Assembly (NCBI GenBank): GCA_004293645.1
Contig: REAB01000085.1
Span: 1 to 49,903, forward strand
Reading direction: 5' to 3'
DNA: 49,903 bases
DNA from: Cytophagia bacterium
Lineage (GTDB): Bacteria > Bacteroidota > Bacteroidia > Cytophagales > Spirosomataceae
Position numbers and translations under genes: made by a program. Below the pieces are notes generated by a model. The model was not told the DNA's origin. It searched no databases and saw only the letters and a program-made list of their open reading frames with translations. Positions 28,104 through 36,171 of the stretch are shown here, in pieces (positions within the stretch are counted from its first letter, which is position 1; every line of letters starts with the position of its first letter).

Positions 28104-28778
28104 TTACGGCAATAAATCGGGGCGGCGTTGGCGCGTTCGTACCAACGATTGCTCAAAACGCCAGTCGTTGATGTGGGCTTCGTGGCCCGAAAGTAGCACC
28201 GCAGGCACGGCGTGTCCTTCAAAATCGGCGGGGCGGGTATAGACGGGCGGTGCCAACAAATTGTCTTGAAAAGAATCGGTTAAGGCCGAGGTTTCGTCGT
28301 TCAGTACGCCAGGAATAAGCCGAATGATGGCATCAGAAACCACGCAAGCAGCCAGCTCCCCTCCCGACAGCACGTAGTCGCCAATGCTGATTTCTTGGGT
28401 AATAAACAGTTCTCGTACGCGCTCATCTACACCTTTGTAATGCCCACAGAGTATGATTAAATTTTGAACCATCGAAAGCCGATTCGCCATTTTTTGTTCA
28501 AACCGCTCTCCGTCGGGGGTCATGTACAGCACCGCGTCGTAAGTGCGCTGGCTTTGCAAATGCCTGATACAGCGGGCAATAGGCTCAATTGTCATGACCA
28601 TGCCTGCCCCGCCACCAAAAGCGTAGTCGTCTATTTGCCGCTGCTTGTTGAGCGAATAGTCGCGCAAGTCGTGGGCGTGCACTGCTACGTGGCCCGCGTC
28701 TTGCGCTCTTTTTAGAATGGAATGAGCAAAAAAACTATCCAACAAGCGGGGCAAACAAGTGATGATGTCTATGCGCAC
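28104..28778 (-). CDS. trmD: tRNA (guanine-N1)-methyltransferase
   Basis: A 224-residue cytosolic SPOUT enzyme that methylates G37 of tRNAs reading CNN codons, preventing frameshifting. The trefoil-knot SAM-binding signatures are intact: [13 protein letters not shown] (about 110-122) and [15 protein letters not shown] (about 131-145), plus the N-terminal [10 protein letters not shown] and [11 protein letters not shown]. The start codon is GTG (28776-28778); no upstream in-frame ATG was found. It lies 18 bases behind kdsA in the same direction and is convergent with the second heparinase, so it is the end of a four-gene operon. Confidence 0.95.
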   Translation of the reverse strand: MRIDIITCLPRLLDSFFAHSILKRAQDAGHVAVHAHDLRDYSLNKQRQIDDYAFGGGAGMVMTIEPIARCIRHLQSQRTYDAVLYMTPDGERFEQKMANRLSMVQNLIILCGHYKGVDERVRELFITQEISIGDYVLSGGELAACVVSDAIIRLIPGVLNDETSALTDSFQDNLLAPPVYTRPADFEGHAVPAVLLSGHEAHINDWRFEQSLVRTRQRRPDLLP

Positions 28779-28796
28779 AATACAGATATGTTGAAT

Positions 28797-29633
28797 TTAA
28801 GAACGGTATTTTACTTCTACGTTGTGCAGTTCGATGAGTGGTTTCAAGAACTCTTCCAACAGGTTGATATCCAACTGACTGGCAGCATCGCAGAGCGCTT
28901 CTGACGGACAGGTGTGGGCTTCTACAAAAAGGCCATCTACCCCCGCACTCACGCCCGCCCGGGCCAAAACGGGCAAAAATTCGCGCGCGCCGCCGTTTAC
29001 GTCTTTCGACGGAATACCGTATTTTCTAATGGCGTGCGTTACATCAAACACCACGGGGTAGCCAATGTTGTTGAGGTGATAAAAGCTGCGCGGATCTACT
29101 ATCAGGTCGTTGTAGCCAAAAGAATAGCCGCGCTCGGTCAAAATAATTTGGTGATTGCCGCTGTCTTCAATTTTCTTAACGGGGTGTTTCATATTTTCGG
29201 GAGCCAGAAACTGCCCGTGCTTCACGTTTACGACGCGTCCCGTTTTTGCCGCTGCTACCACAAGGGTAGTTTGCATGCACAAATAAGCAGGAATTTGCAG
29301 TACATCTACCACCTCAGCTACGGGGGCGCATTGGTCGGGGTAGTGCACGTCGGTAAGCAGCGAGAACCCAAATTGTTCTTTTATTTTGGCCAATATTTTA
29401 ATACCTGCGTCCAAGCCAGGCCCCATGTAGTAGTCGAGGCTGCTGCGGTTGTCTTTCTGAAAAGAAGATTTGTAGATTATTTTGATATTGAGCCGTTCCG
29501 AAATCTCTTTGAGGCGTTCGGCTATGGTCATCATTATTTTTTCGTCTTCAATCACGCACGGGCCTGAAATGAGAAACAATTCGTCGGCTCCACACTCAAT
29601 GTCGCCTACTTTTACTATTTTTTTTGATTGCAT
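28797..29633 (-). CDS. kdsA: 3-deoxy-8-phosphooctulonate synthase (KDO-8-P synthase)
   Basis: A 278-residue cytosolic enzyme that condenses phosphoenolpyruvate and arabinose 5-phosphate to KDO 8-phosphate for lipopolysaccharide inner core. Family features: LFLISGPCVIEDEKIMM at the start, IIYKSSFQKDNRSSLDYYMGPG, LLTDVHYPDQCAPVAEVVDVLQIPAYLC, and VNVKHGQFLAPENMKHPVKKI. It contains the NHQIILTERGYSFGYNDLIVD and FVEAHTCPSEALCDA segments. Its ATG follows the HepT stop with a single base between, so it is expressed from the toxin-antitoxin transcript or a promoter inside it. This is unusual for a gene needed for envelope synthesis. Confidence 0.95.
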   Translation of the reverse strand: MQSKKIVKVGDIECGADELFLISGPCVIEDEKIMMTIAERLKEISERLNIKIIYKSSFQKDNRSSLDYYMGPGLDAGIKILAKIKEQFGFSLLTDVHYPDQCAPVAEVVDVLQIPAYLCMQTTLVVAAAKTGRVVNVKHGQFLAPENMKHPVKKIEDSGNHQIILTERGYSFGYNDLIVDPRSFYHLNNIGYPVVFDVTHAIRKYGIPSKDVNGGAREFLPVLARAGVSAGVDGLFVEAHTCPSEALCDAASQLDINLLEEFLKPLIELHNVEVKYRS

Positions 29634-29634
29634 T

Positions 29635-29982
29635 TTATATTTGATTCAGTATGTTTTCAATTTTATTTTTGAGTTCGGGAATGTCGCTCAAAATAACCTC
29701 CCAAATGACAGCAAAGTCTATTCCAAAATATTCGTGAACTACTATATTGCGTAGTCCCACGATTTTTCGCCATTCTATTTCTTCAAAGCGTTCTTGGGTG
29801 GCTATTGAAATATGATTGGCCGCTTCTCCAATTATTTCAATTTGCTTTAAACACGCAAATCGCATCATTGAGTTTTCTAAGAAATGCTCCAAATCTACCT
29901 TTTGAGTGTATTCTTGAATCTCTATAATGGCATCGTAAATATGGCTTAATCGTACTTTGTCAGCCAACTGACTCTCTTTCAT
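29635..29982 (-). CDS. HepT-like toxin (HEPN ribonuclease, DUF86)
   Basis: A 115-residue all-helical HEPN protein. The RX4HXY active-site motif is intact (Arg78, His83, Tyr85 in GLRNIVVHEYFGID), and FACLKQIEIIGEAANHIS is typical of the HepT/DUF86 family. In characterised HepT/MntA pairs the HEPN RNase is the toxin and the MntA nucleotidyltransferase inactivates it by attaching AMP to the Tyr. It overlaps the upstream MntA-like gene by 23 bases and is one base ahead of kdsA. Length is normal and nothing suggests inactivation. Confidence 0.92.
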   Translation of the reverse strand: MKESQLADKVRLSHIYDAIIEIQEYTQKVDLEHFLENSMMRFACLKQIEIIGEAANHISIATQERFEEIEWRKIVGLRNIVVHEYFGIDFAVIWEVILSDIPELKNKIENILNQI

Positions 29983-30265
29983 AAATTATCTGTTTCTCCG
30001 CTTCAATATATGGTCTAATGTACTTGGATAAGCCATTTTCAGAAACTAAATCTACTTTTCGTTTCAACATATCTTCTAAATCAAAAATCATTTGTACAAA
30101 ATGAAGCCCAATGTGTTGCGAGTAATCGAGTTCTACGAGTAGGTCAATGTCACTGTCTTCGGTGGCTTCGCCGCGCACGTAAGAACCAAACAGGTAGGCT
30201 TTCAAAACGGGTTGCGTTTTGAAATAGTCTTTTATTTGGCCAATATGTTTTGAAGATAATTTCAT
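29960..30265 (-). CDS. MntA-like nucleotidyltransferase antitoxin
   Basis: A 101-residue minimal nucleotidyltransferase with the full GSX10DXD motif (AYLFGSYVRGEATEDSDIDL, Ser28, Asp39, Asp41) and the third acidic residue in KVDLVSE. It is the antitoxin of the downstream HepT, expected to AMPylate it. First gene of the leftward operon with hepT, kdsA and trmD; a promoter candidate lies about 20 bases upstream. Confidence 0.92.
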   Translation of the reverse strand: MKLSSKHIGQIKDYFKTQPVLKAYLFGSYVRGEATEDSDIDLLVELDYSQHIGLHFVQMIFDLEDMLKRKVDLVSENGLSKYIRPYIEAEKQIIYERESVG

Positions 30266-30284
30266 TGAGAATAAAACACGGGTC

Positions 30285-30317
30285 CAAAGTACTTGTTTTT
30301 TGGCCTAAACATCAAAT
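30285..30317 (-). promoter_or_regulatory. Candidate promoter of mntA-hepT-kdsA-trmD
   Basis: On the minus strand an ATTTG (-33-like, at 30313-30317) is followed after 21 bases by TACTTTG (30285-30291), close to the Bacteroidota pattern TTTG-N19/21-TAnnTTTG but one base short in the -7 element. It lies 20 bases before the mntA start. Confidence 0.4.
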
Positions 30318-30444
30318 ACAATGCGTATCTATAAAAAGTTAAAAGCCGTTTTTTGATAATTTGTTTGCCAAACATAACGCAAAAATGAAGCATAGAGTTG
30401 CCACGCCCAATCCAAATCCTTAAATTGCGCTCTCAATTAAAGCT

Positions 30445-31161
30445 ATGAAGTCTATGTCGCGTCTTATTTTTTGCCTCGTTTTTTTTGCAGGTACGGCCTT
30501 TGCCCAAGATCGTTTTTCGGTAAACATAGCTGCGGGCAAGAGCATTTCGCTGCGCGAGTTGGCCGTTCGAGTAACAGGCCGCAATAGTCTTACGGCCCAA
30601 ATGGCTGGCGACGGGCTGGCGTTTCAGGTAGGTACAGACTTTCAATTTAGCCGTCATTTGGGTTTTACGGCTCGTTTAAATTACAACCAAAACGAAACCC
30701 GCGAAGAAGGTGTAAAAAACTACGCCGCCGTGATTTACAGCATCAATGACCTAACCGCCTCCAACATTCAAGACTGGAGAGCCCTCAGCCTCATGGTAGG
30801 CCCAACGCTCAAAGTATTTGTGGGCAAGTTATCGTTGCAAGGGCGGTTGTTGGGCGGCTACACTACCATAACAGGCCCCGCATTTTCGGCCAAAGGTAGC
30901 TTTTCCAATCGTGATATTTCGGTCGAAACCAAAACAGGAACGGCCCAGAATTGGGCTTTCGGGCTGGGAAGTACGGTCGCTTTCGCGCTCACCCCGCACC
31001 TCAGTTTGGCCATCAACGCCGACTATGCCCAGACCAAGGCTGAGTTTGGTAACATTGAAAACGTAGTAACAGCTGCGGGAACAACGCTCACACCTACTAC
31101 CACCATTGTTCAAGATTTGGGCGTTCTCAACGTTACGGGTGGGCTGGTTTTCTCGTTTTAG
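30445..31161 (+). CDS. Outer-membrane beta-barrel protein
   Basis: A 238-residue exported protein: signal peptide (MKSMSRLIFCLVFFAGTAFAQ) followed by alternating amphipathic strands of an eight-stranded-type porin-like barrel (LGFTARLNYNQNE, LSLMVGPTLKVFVGKLSLQGRLLGGYTTI, WAFGLGSTVAFALTPHLSLAINADYAQT) and a C-terminal strand ending in VTGGLVFSF with terminal Phe, as required for BAM recognition. Function within the family is unknown. It is divergent from the mntA operon (179-base gap) and stands alone. Confidence 0.82.
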   Translation: MKSMSRLIFCLVFFAGTAFAQDRFSVNIAAGKSISLRELAVRVTGRNSLTAQMAGDGLAFQVGTDFQFSRHLGFTARLNYNQNETREEGVKNYAAVIYSINDLTASNIQDWRALSLMVGPTLKVFVGKLSLQGRLLGGYTTITGPAFSAKGSFSNRDISVETKTGTAQNWAFGLGSTVAFALTPHLSLAINADYAQTKAEFGNIENVVTAAGTTLTPTTTIVQDLGVLNVTGGLVFSF

Positions 31162-31296
31162 GGGTGTTGGGCAACAAGAAAAGCTCATTCATTTATTTTT
31201 TTCAATATTTTTATATTTTTTTTCATTAAATTGATATTTCAAAAAACTATATTTACGCCATAATGGTTTTAATGGTGCATACACGCAATTTTTGAA

Positions 31297-32067
31297 ATGA
31301 ATTTTCTGAAAAAATCAAGCCGTCCCTCTCTCTTTTGGTACATTACCGAGCCTGGCCGCGCCCTTACCGAGCTGGGTTTGACGTATCCCTACAATAGTTT
31401 TCACAAAACCGAAAAAATGGGCGACGGCCACCCCGTCATGATATTGCCTGGCTTTATGGGCAGTAAAAGCTCAACAGGCATGTTGCGTGGTTTCGTCGAA
31501 AAATTGGGCTACAATGTCTATGACTGGGGTTTAGGCCGCAATTTGGGCAAAGTTGAGTATTTAGACTTGCTCGTAATGCGTCTCGAAGATATTTATGCCG
31601 AAAACAACCAACGCCCCGTGAGCCTCATTGGGTGGAGTTTGGGCGGGGTTTTTGCGCGGCAATTGGCCAAACAAAAGCCGCACTTGGTGTGTCAAGTCAT
31701 TACACTGGGGTCGCCATTTCAGAATATTACCGCCGACAACAACGCTACTTGGATGTATTCGGTGCTGTATGCGGGCCAAAAAGTAAAAGATTTGGACAAG
31801 TCATTATTGCAAAATTTTCCATTACCTGCGCCCGTACCTACTACGGCCATCTACACCAAAGAAGACGGCATTGTGCCGTGGCAGTCGTGCATAGAAGCAC
31901 ACGAAGACCGCATTCACCAAAACGTGCAGGTGCGGGGTAGTCATTTTGGGCTGGGCATGAACGCCAGCGTATTTCATATCATCAAAGACCGCCTGCAGTT
32001 TACTGAAAGAAACTGGCTTCCTTTTAAGCCCAAAGGAGTTTTTGAAAATTTGGTGGTTTACCCGTAA
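31297..32067 (+). CDS. Alpha/beta-hydrolase, lipase-like
   Basis: A 256-residue cytosolic-looking protein without signal peptide. Alpha/beta-hydrolase signatures: HPVMILPGFMGSKSS (oxyanion region), the nucleophile elbow LIGWSLGGVFA (Ser114), TAIYTKEDGIVPW (Asp190) and VRGSHFGLGMN (His216), a complete Ser-Asp-His triad in the usual order. The N-terminal and lipase-elbow parts resemble triacylglycerol-lipase-like esterases. Substrate unknown. Monocistronic: followed at once by a 20-bp perfect hairpin. Confidence 0.85.
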   Translation: MNFLKKSSRPSLFWYITEPGRALTELGLTYPYNSFHKTEKMGDGHPVMILPGFMGSKSSTGMLRGFVEKLGYNVYDWGLGRNLGKVEYLDLLVMRLEDIYAENNQRPVSLIGWSLGGVFARQLAKQKPHLVCQVITLGSPFQNITADNNATWMYSVLYAGQKVKDLDKSLLQNFPLPAPVPTTAIYTKEDGIVPWQSCIEAHEDRIHQNVQVRGSHFGLGMNASVFHIIKDRLQFTERNWLPFKPKGVFENLVVYP

Positions 32068-32088
32068 AAATGTATTGAAAATAACATC

Positions 32089-32137
32089 AAAATGTTTTTT
32101 ATCAGCGTTTGAACAGCACGCTGATAAAAAACATTTT
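32089..32137. terminator. Very strong terminator hairpin
   Basis: A perfect 20-bp stem (32089-32108 with 32118-32137, containing ATGTTTTTTATCAGCGT) and a 9-base loop, with T/A runs on both sides, so it can work in both directions. It isolates the hydrolase gene from the sulfur operon. Confidence 0.9.
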
Positions 32138-32145
32138 TGGTACAT

Positions 32146-32179
32146 TTTGTATTTTTACATAGAAACATATCTATCTTTG
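32146..32179 (+). promoter_or_regulatory. Promoter and candidate ArsR operator of the sulfur operon
   Basis: TTTG at 32146-32149 and TATCTTTG at 32172-32179 match the Bacteroidota -33 and -7 elements with a 22-base spacer, slightly longer than usual. An inverted repeat ATAGA-N6-TCTAT (32159-32174) overlaps the spacer and -7 element, which is where an ArsR-type repressor would block RNA polymerase. The ArsR-family gene starts 27 bases further on. Confidence 0.6.
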
Positions 32180-32206
32180 TATCTCTAATTTAAGACATCA
32201 TAAAAA

Positions 32207-32512
32207 ATGGTTTTAACAGAAAGAATTGAGGCCGACAAATTATTGTCGGCAGTCAATATGCTGAAAGTAATTGCCCACCCTGTGCGTTTGGCTATTGTGG
32301 ACTTATTGACCGAAAACAAGCGCATGACCGTTCTTGAATTGCAAGAAGCCCTCAACTTAGAACAAGCCATTGCTTCCCAACAAATAACGCTGATGGAAGA
32401 CAAAGGAGTTTTGGTGGCTGAAAGAGTTGGGCGCAATAAGTATGTTTCATTGCGTTTTCCTAAAATGATCAATATTGTAAGTTGTTTAGAAAATTGCTGC
32501 AACGAAACATAA
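32207..32512 (+). CDS. ArsR-family transcriptional regulator
   Basis: A 101-residue winged-helix dimer-type regulator: VIAHPVRLAIVDLLTENK (helix 1-2 region), TVLELQEALNLEQAIASQQITLMEDKGVLVAERVGRNKYVSL with the recognition helix and wing. It lacks the classical ELCVCD metal site. Cysteines are confined to the C-terminal tail (Cys93, Cys97, Cys98 in VSCLENCCNET). Given that the operon encodes a persulfide dioxygenase-like enzyme, these cysteines may sense sulfide, persulfide or a thiophilic metal; this is inference, and the positions do not match the two-Cys pattern of SqrR/BigR. It is the first gene of a three-gene operon, four bases before the methyltransferase. Confidence 0.88.
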   Translation: MVLTERIEADKLLSAVNMLKVIAHPVRLAIVDLLTENKRMTVLELQEALNLEQAIASQQITLMEDKGVLVAERVGRNKYVSLRFPKMINIVSCLENCCNET

Positions 32513-32516
32513 AAAT

Positions 32517-33116
32517 ATGGACAGAATAACCCGTACCTTGCCTATCAACGCCGAATATTGGGACAACCAATACAAGCAAAATACAACAGGATGGGATTTG
32601 AAGCAAGTTTCGCCCTCACTCAAAGCGTATTTTGAGCAGTTAGACAACAAAAAACTTGCTATTTTGATTGCTGGATGCGGTAATGCTTACGAAGCGGAAT
32701 ACCTTTATTCGTTAGGATTTCAAAATATTACCTTGGTCGATATTTCTGAAACTTTGGTGAATACCTTAAAAGAAAAGTGGAAAGATACTTCAATACAAAT
32801 CGTCCTTCAAGATATTTTTGAGCATCAAGGAATGTACGATTTAATCGTTGAGCAAACACTTTTTTGTGCCATAGACCCAACTTTGCGCCCAAAATACGTT
32901 GTTACGATGCACCATTTGCTTACCGAAAAGGGAAAATTAGTAGGTTTGCTTTTTGATAAAGAATTTGACAAGCAGGGGCCGCCCTTTGGTGGCAGCAAAC
33001 GTCAATACGAACCATTGTTTAGCCCTTATTTTACGTTCAATACTTTTGAAGCGTGCCACAATTCGGTATTGCTCAGACAAGGTGCCGAGCTATTTATCAA
33101 TTTTTCAAAAAAATAA
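32517..33116 (+). CDS. TPMT-family S-adenosylmethionine methyltransferase
   Basis: A 199-residue class I methyltransferase of the thiopurine S-methyltransferase type. SAM-binding motif I is LAILIAGCGNAYEAEYLYSLGF, followed by ITLVDISETLV, and the family-typical YDLIVEQTLFCAIDP, QGPPFGGSKRQY and LLFDKEF. The N-terminal YWDNQYKQNTTGWDLKQVSPSL is also characteristic. TPMT-like enzymes methylate thiols or chalcogen and metalloid species; here the neighbours suggest sulfide or a small thiol as target. It starts four bases after the ArsR stop and ends 25 bases before the persulfide dioxygenase-like gene. Confidence 0.87.
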   Translation: MDRITRTLPINAEYWDNQYKQNTTGWDLKQVSPSLKAYFEQLDNKKLAILIAGCGNAYEAEYLYSLGFQNITLVDISETLVNTLKEKWKDTSIQIVLQDIFEHQGMYDLIVEQTLFCAIDPTLRPKYVVTMHHLLTEKGKLVGLLFDKEFDKQGPPFGGSKRQYEPLFSPYFTFNTFEACHNSVLLRQGAELFINFSKK

Positions 33117-33141
33117 CCACACTCAGTTTTCAATTTATCAA

Positions 33142-34572
33142 ATGAATAATTCAAAATTTACCGTAGAACAAATCTACACAGGATGTTTGGCGCAAGGTGC
33201 TTATTACATTACGTCAAATGGCGAAGCCGCTATCATTGACCCGCTTCGTGAAACCCAACCGTATATGAATAGGTTGGAAAGAGATGGCGTAACCCTTCAA
33301 TACATTTTTGAAACGCACTTTCACGCCGATTTTGTGAGCGGACACGTTGATTTGAGCAAAAAAACAAACGCCCCCATCATTTATGGGCCCAACGCTGCGT
33401 GCGAGTTTGAGTGTATTTCGGCAACAGATGGGCAGGTTTTTGAATTGGGCAACGTAAAAATAAAAGCATTGCACACACCTGGACACACCATGGAAAGTAC
33501 TTGCTATTTGTTGATAGACGAAAACGGCCAAGAAAATGCTTTGTTTAGCGGCGATACGCTGTTTATTGGTGATGTAGGCAGGCCCGATTTGGCCCAAAAA
33601 GCGGCCAATATGACCCAAGAGCAGTTGGCCGCAACCTTGTTTCATTCGTTGAGAAATAAAATAATGACTTTACCCAACGACGTACTGGTTTATCCTGCGC
33701 ACGGCGCGGGCAGTGCTTGTGGCAAAAATATGAGCAAAGAAACCGTTTCTACCATTGGCAATCAAAAATTATTTAACTACGCCCTGAGAGCCAATATGAC
33801 CGAAGCCGAATTTGTGAAAGAAGTTACCAATGGGCTTCTTCCACCACCCCTATATTTTGGCGCAAATGTAGCCATGAATAAAAAAGGCTATGACAGTTTT
33901 GAGCAGGTGTTTAACAACGGAATGAGAGCTTTATCGGTAACTGAATTTGAAGTGGCTGCCGAAGAAACAGGGGCGTTGATATTGGATACCAGAGAAAATA
34001 CTACTTTTTGGCAAGGTTTTGTGCCTCAATCAATCAACATTGGTATCAATGGCGATTTTGCCCCTTGGGTAGGTGCTTTAATTGGCGATGTCAAACAAGC
34101 CATCATTTTGATAACCGAACTTGGCCAAGAAGAGCAAACCGTTACGCGCCTCACCCGCGTAGGTTTCGACAACCTCGTTGGGCACTTGGAAGGCGGCTTT
34201 GAGGCTTGGAAAAATGCAGCAAAAGATATGGACACCGTAAATAGAATAACCGCAGCGCAGTTTGCCAACGACGTAAAAATTGGGGAAAACAAAGTGATAG
34301 ATGTCCGCAAAGAAAGTGAGTACGCCGCCGAACACGTGGACGAGGCATTCAGCAGACCTTTGGCAGACATCAACAATTGGGTAAAAGACATCAATCCAGC
34401 CGAACATTTTTATCTACATTGCGCGGGCGGATACCGAAGTATGATGGCTGCCAGTATTTTACAAGCACGTGGTTACCACAATTTTACAGAGGTTGAGGGA
34501 GGTTTTAAGGCCATTTCTGCCACAAGCGTTCCAAAAACTAACTTCGTTTGTCAAAGCAAAGTGATGAGTTAA
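33142..34572 (+). CDS. Persulfide dioxygenase-like metallo-hydrolase with two rhodanese domains
   Basis: A 476-residue fusion. Residues 1-245 are an ETHE1/PDO-type metallo-beta-lactamase domain with THFHADFVSGH (His59, His61, Asp63, His68), HTPGHT (His115), FSGDTLFIGDVGRPDL (Asp138) and YPAHG (His187). A rhodanese domain without an active-site Cys follows at about 265-360. A second rhodanese domain at about 370-462 has the active loop CAGGYRS (Cys427). Such fusions oxidise glutathione or other persulfides to sulfite and pass sulfane sulfur. Start at ATG 33142 is chosen because it begins the domain (MNNSKFTVEQIYTGC); the frame is open upstream to 32953 but overlaps the methyltransferase. Last gene of the sulfur operon; the name rests on family motifs only. 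Confidence 0.9.
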   Translation: MNNSKFTVEQIYTGCLAQGAYYITSNGEAAIIDPLRETQPYMNRLERDGVTLQYIFETHFHADFVSGHVDLSKKTNAPIIYGPNAACEFECISATDGQVFELGNVKIKALHTPGHTMESTCYLLIDENGQENALFSGDTLFIGDVGRPDLAQKAANMTQEQLAATLFHSLRNKIMTLPNDVLVYPAHGAGSACGKNMSKETVSTIGNQKLFNYALRANMTEAEFVKEVTNGLLPPPLYFGANVAMNKKGYDSFEQVFNNGMRALSVTEFEVAAEETGALILDTRENTTFWQGFVPQSINIGINGDFAPWVGALIGDVKQAIILITELGQEEQTVTRLTRVGFDNLVGHLEGGFEAWKNAAKDMDTVNRITAAQFANDVKIGENKVIDVRKESEYAAEHVDEAFSRPLADINNWVKDINPAEHFYLHCAGGYRSMMAASILQARGYHNFTEVEGGFKAISATSVPKTNFVCQSKVMS

Positions 34573-34615
34573 ATCGGTTACGCCCAATCTGCGGGTTGCG
34601 TTTGTTCGTCTAATT

Positions 34616-35374
34616 TCAATTTTTGTTTAAGCCAATAAACTGTTCCACAAGCCAATCGCGTTTTTGTTTGGTAACGGGCACTTGCACGCCGTCGGCCATG
34701 AGCAGGTAGCCGCCTTCTTGTTTTACTATTTTTTTGAGATAGGCGGGGTTAATGACATGCGACTGATGCACCCGCACAAATCCGCTGGACTCTAAGGCTT
34801 GCTCTACTTCTTTGAGCGTACGGCAAATGAGCAGTTTTTGGCCATTTTCTAAGTAAAAGTGCGTATAGCTGGCATCGGCCATGCAGCGTATTATCTGTTT
34901 GATTTCAATGATTTCGTGGCCTTCTTGGGTGGGTAGTGCCAAGCGAGTTTGGGGTAGCGAACTGGGCTGCAAATTGGCTTGTAATGCCTGTATTTGAGGT
35001 ACTTGCAGTTGTTTTGTTTGTTTTTTTTGCCAACGACTCAGGGCTTCGCGCAGGTCGTGTTCTTCGATGGGTTTGAGCAAGTAGCTCAGCGCACTCACCC
35101 GAAACGCCCGAATGGCGTACTGGTCGTAGGCGGTGGTGAAGATTACGTCAAAATGATAGGTATCAAACTGCGCCAGCAAATCGAAGCCGTTCAAGCGGGG
35201 CATTTCTATGTCAAGAAAAAGCAGGTCAAATACCGCCGTGCGAAGGTACTCCACGGCCGCTTCGGGTTGGTTCAATTTGGCCACTATTTCTACGTCCATG
35301 TTGAGGCGGCGGAGCTTCATTTCGAGCAGCTCGGTGGCGGGTTTTTCATCGTCTATGAGTATGGCGCGTATCAT
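34616..35374 (-). CDS. LytTR-family response regulator
   Basis: A 252-residue two-component response regulator. The receiver domain (1-120) has the acidic pair LIDDEKP, phosphoacceptor Asp55 in LLFLDIEMPRL, and the conserved Thr/Lys in FTTAYDQYAIRAF and YLLKPIEEHDL. A linker with Gln-rich sequence is followed by a LytTR DNA-binding domain (about 150-248; ICRTLKEVEQAL, GFVRVHQSHVINPAYLKKI, VPVTKQKRDWL). Its partner is almost certainly the sensor kinase at 36450-38462, the usual LytS/LytT-like pairing, although three other genes separate them. Confidence 0.93.
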   Translation of the reverse strand: MIRAILIDDEKPATELLEMKLRRLNMDVEIVAKLNQPEAAVEYLRTAVFDLLFLDIEMPRLNGFDLLAQFDTYHFDVIFTTAYDQYAIRAFRVSALSYLLKPIEEHDLREALSRWQKKQTKQLQVPQIQALQANLQPSSLPQTRLALPTQEGHEIIEIKQIIRCMADASYTHFYLENGQKLLICRTLKEVEQALESSGFVRVHQSHVINPAYLKKIVKQEGGYLLMADGVQVPVTKQKRDWLVEQFIGLNKN

Positions 35375-35380
35375 GTTTTT

Positions 35381-35815
35381 TTACAAAATATCACACAAAG
35401 AGTTGGGAATATCTAAATTGAGATTGCTGGCGGGTCTTTTAAACTTCACGTACAGTTGATCGTAGGTTAAAGACTGCTTTTTTAGGTTTATGAGTTCTGT
35501 TTCAGATACTATAAGTACTCCTCCAAAGCCACTACATGGGTCGCTTGCATAGCTTAATATTTTTTTTCGAGGATAGTAGTTATATACCGTGGCGCAATTA
35601 TCTCCTGTAATATGCACTTCATAGTATTCTCTTTGAAACCATCGGGTAATTTCAAAAGATTCAATCAATAACTGAAGTGCTAATTGTTCACCTTTTGTCT
35701 TATGACATTCGATATAAACACTTTTTACTCGGCCTGTATTTTTCCAAAGTAGCAAGGCCAGTGTCAAGCCTGCTGTTATTTTTAAAAAGTTTCGGGTTTT
35801 GGCTGTCTTCATCAT
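35381..35815 (-). CDS. Membrane-anchored hypothetical protein
   Basis: A 144-residue protein, family not recognised. One N-terminal hydrophobic segment (FLKITAGLTLALLLWKN) acts as uncleaved anchor or signal; the remainder is soluble with four Cys (IECHKTKGE, DNCATVYNYY, SDPCSGFGG, SLCDIL). ATG 35812 is an equally possible start. It is packed between the MazF-like toxin (5 bases) and the response regulator (6 bases), so it is in the operon. It may belong to the inserted toxin-antitoxin module or to the signalling system. Confidence 0.7.
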   Translation of the reverse strand: MMKTAKTRNFLKITAGLTLALLLWKNTGRVKSVYIECHKTKGEQLALQLLIESFEITRWFQREYYEVHITGDNCATVYNYYPRKKILSYASDPCSGFGGVLIVSETELINLKKQSLTYDQLYVKFKRPASNLNLDIPNSLCDIL

Positions 35816-35820
35816 AATTT

Positions 35821-36171
35821 TTACAAATCCAGCACAATTTTTAACTGATTTTCAATGGCTTGACGCGCACCAATATCTTTAATTTGCCCTAATTTTCTTT
35901 TGAGGCGTTTGTTGTCTATTGTCCTAATCTGGTCAATTAGTACGTCCGAATTTTGGCTAAGGCCTGTTTCGGGTAATACAGCACCAAGATTGAAGCGTAA
36001 AATATGAGCGTTTACAGTTACATTGGTTGTAATGGGTAAAACTGCCGTTGAAAAATGGGTAGCGTTCAGTAAATCGGTCTGAATAACCAAGACGGGGCGC
36101 ATCTTGCCCGCTTCGGTGCCAAAACTGGGGTCGAGATTGGCCAACCAAACGGCCCAGCGTTCAATATTCAT
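35821..36171 (-). CDS. PemK/MazF-family toxin (mRNA interferase)
   Basis: A 116-residue PemK/MazF-type endoribonuclease. Typical features: RWAVWLANLDPSFGTEAGKMRPVLVIQTD (active-site loop with GxExxKxRP-like arrangement), AVLPITTN, and SQNSDVLIDQIRTIDNKRLKRKLG. It cleaves mRNA at short sequences when released from its antitoxin. The start overlaps the antitoxin gene by 11 bases, the common coupling in such pairs. No inactivating change is visible. Confidence 0.92.
   Translation of the reverse strand: MNIERWAVWLANLDPSFGTEAGKMRPVLVIQTDLLNATHFSTAVLPITTNVTVNAHILRFNLGAVLPETGLSQNSDVLIDQIRTIDNKRLKRKLGQIKDIGARQAIENQLKIVLDL

Noticed and set aside
28914-29567. 217-codon plus-strand frame opposite kdsA
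   Set aside because: Shadow of kdsA; kdsA motifs are complete on the minus strand.
32953-33141. Upstream extension of the persulfide-dioxygenase-like gene
   Set aside because: It overlaps the methyltransferase gene in another frame, and the conserved domain starts exactly at ATG 33142.
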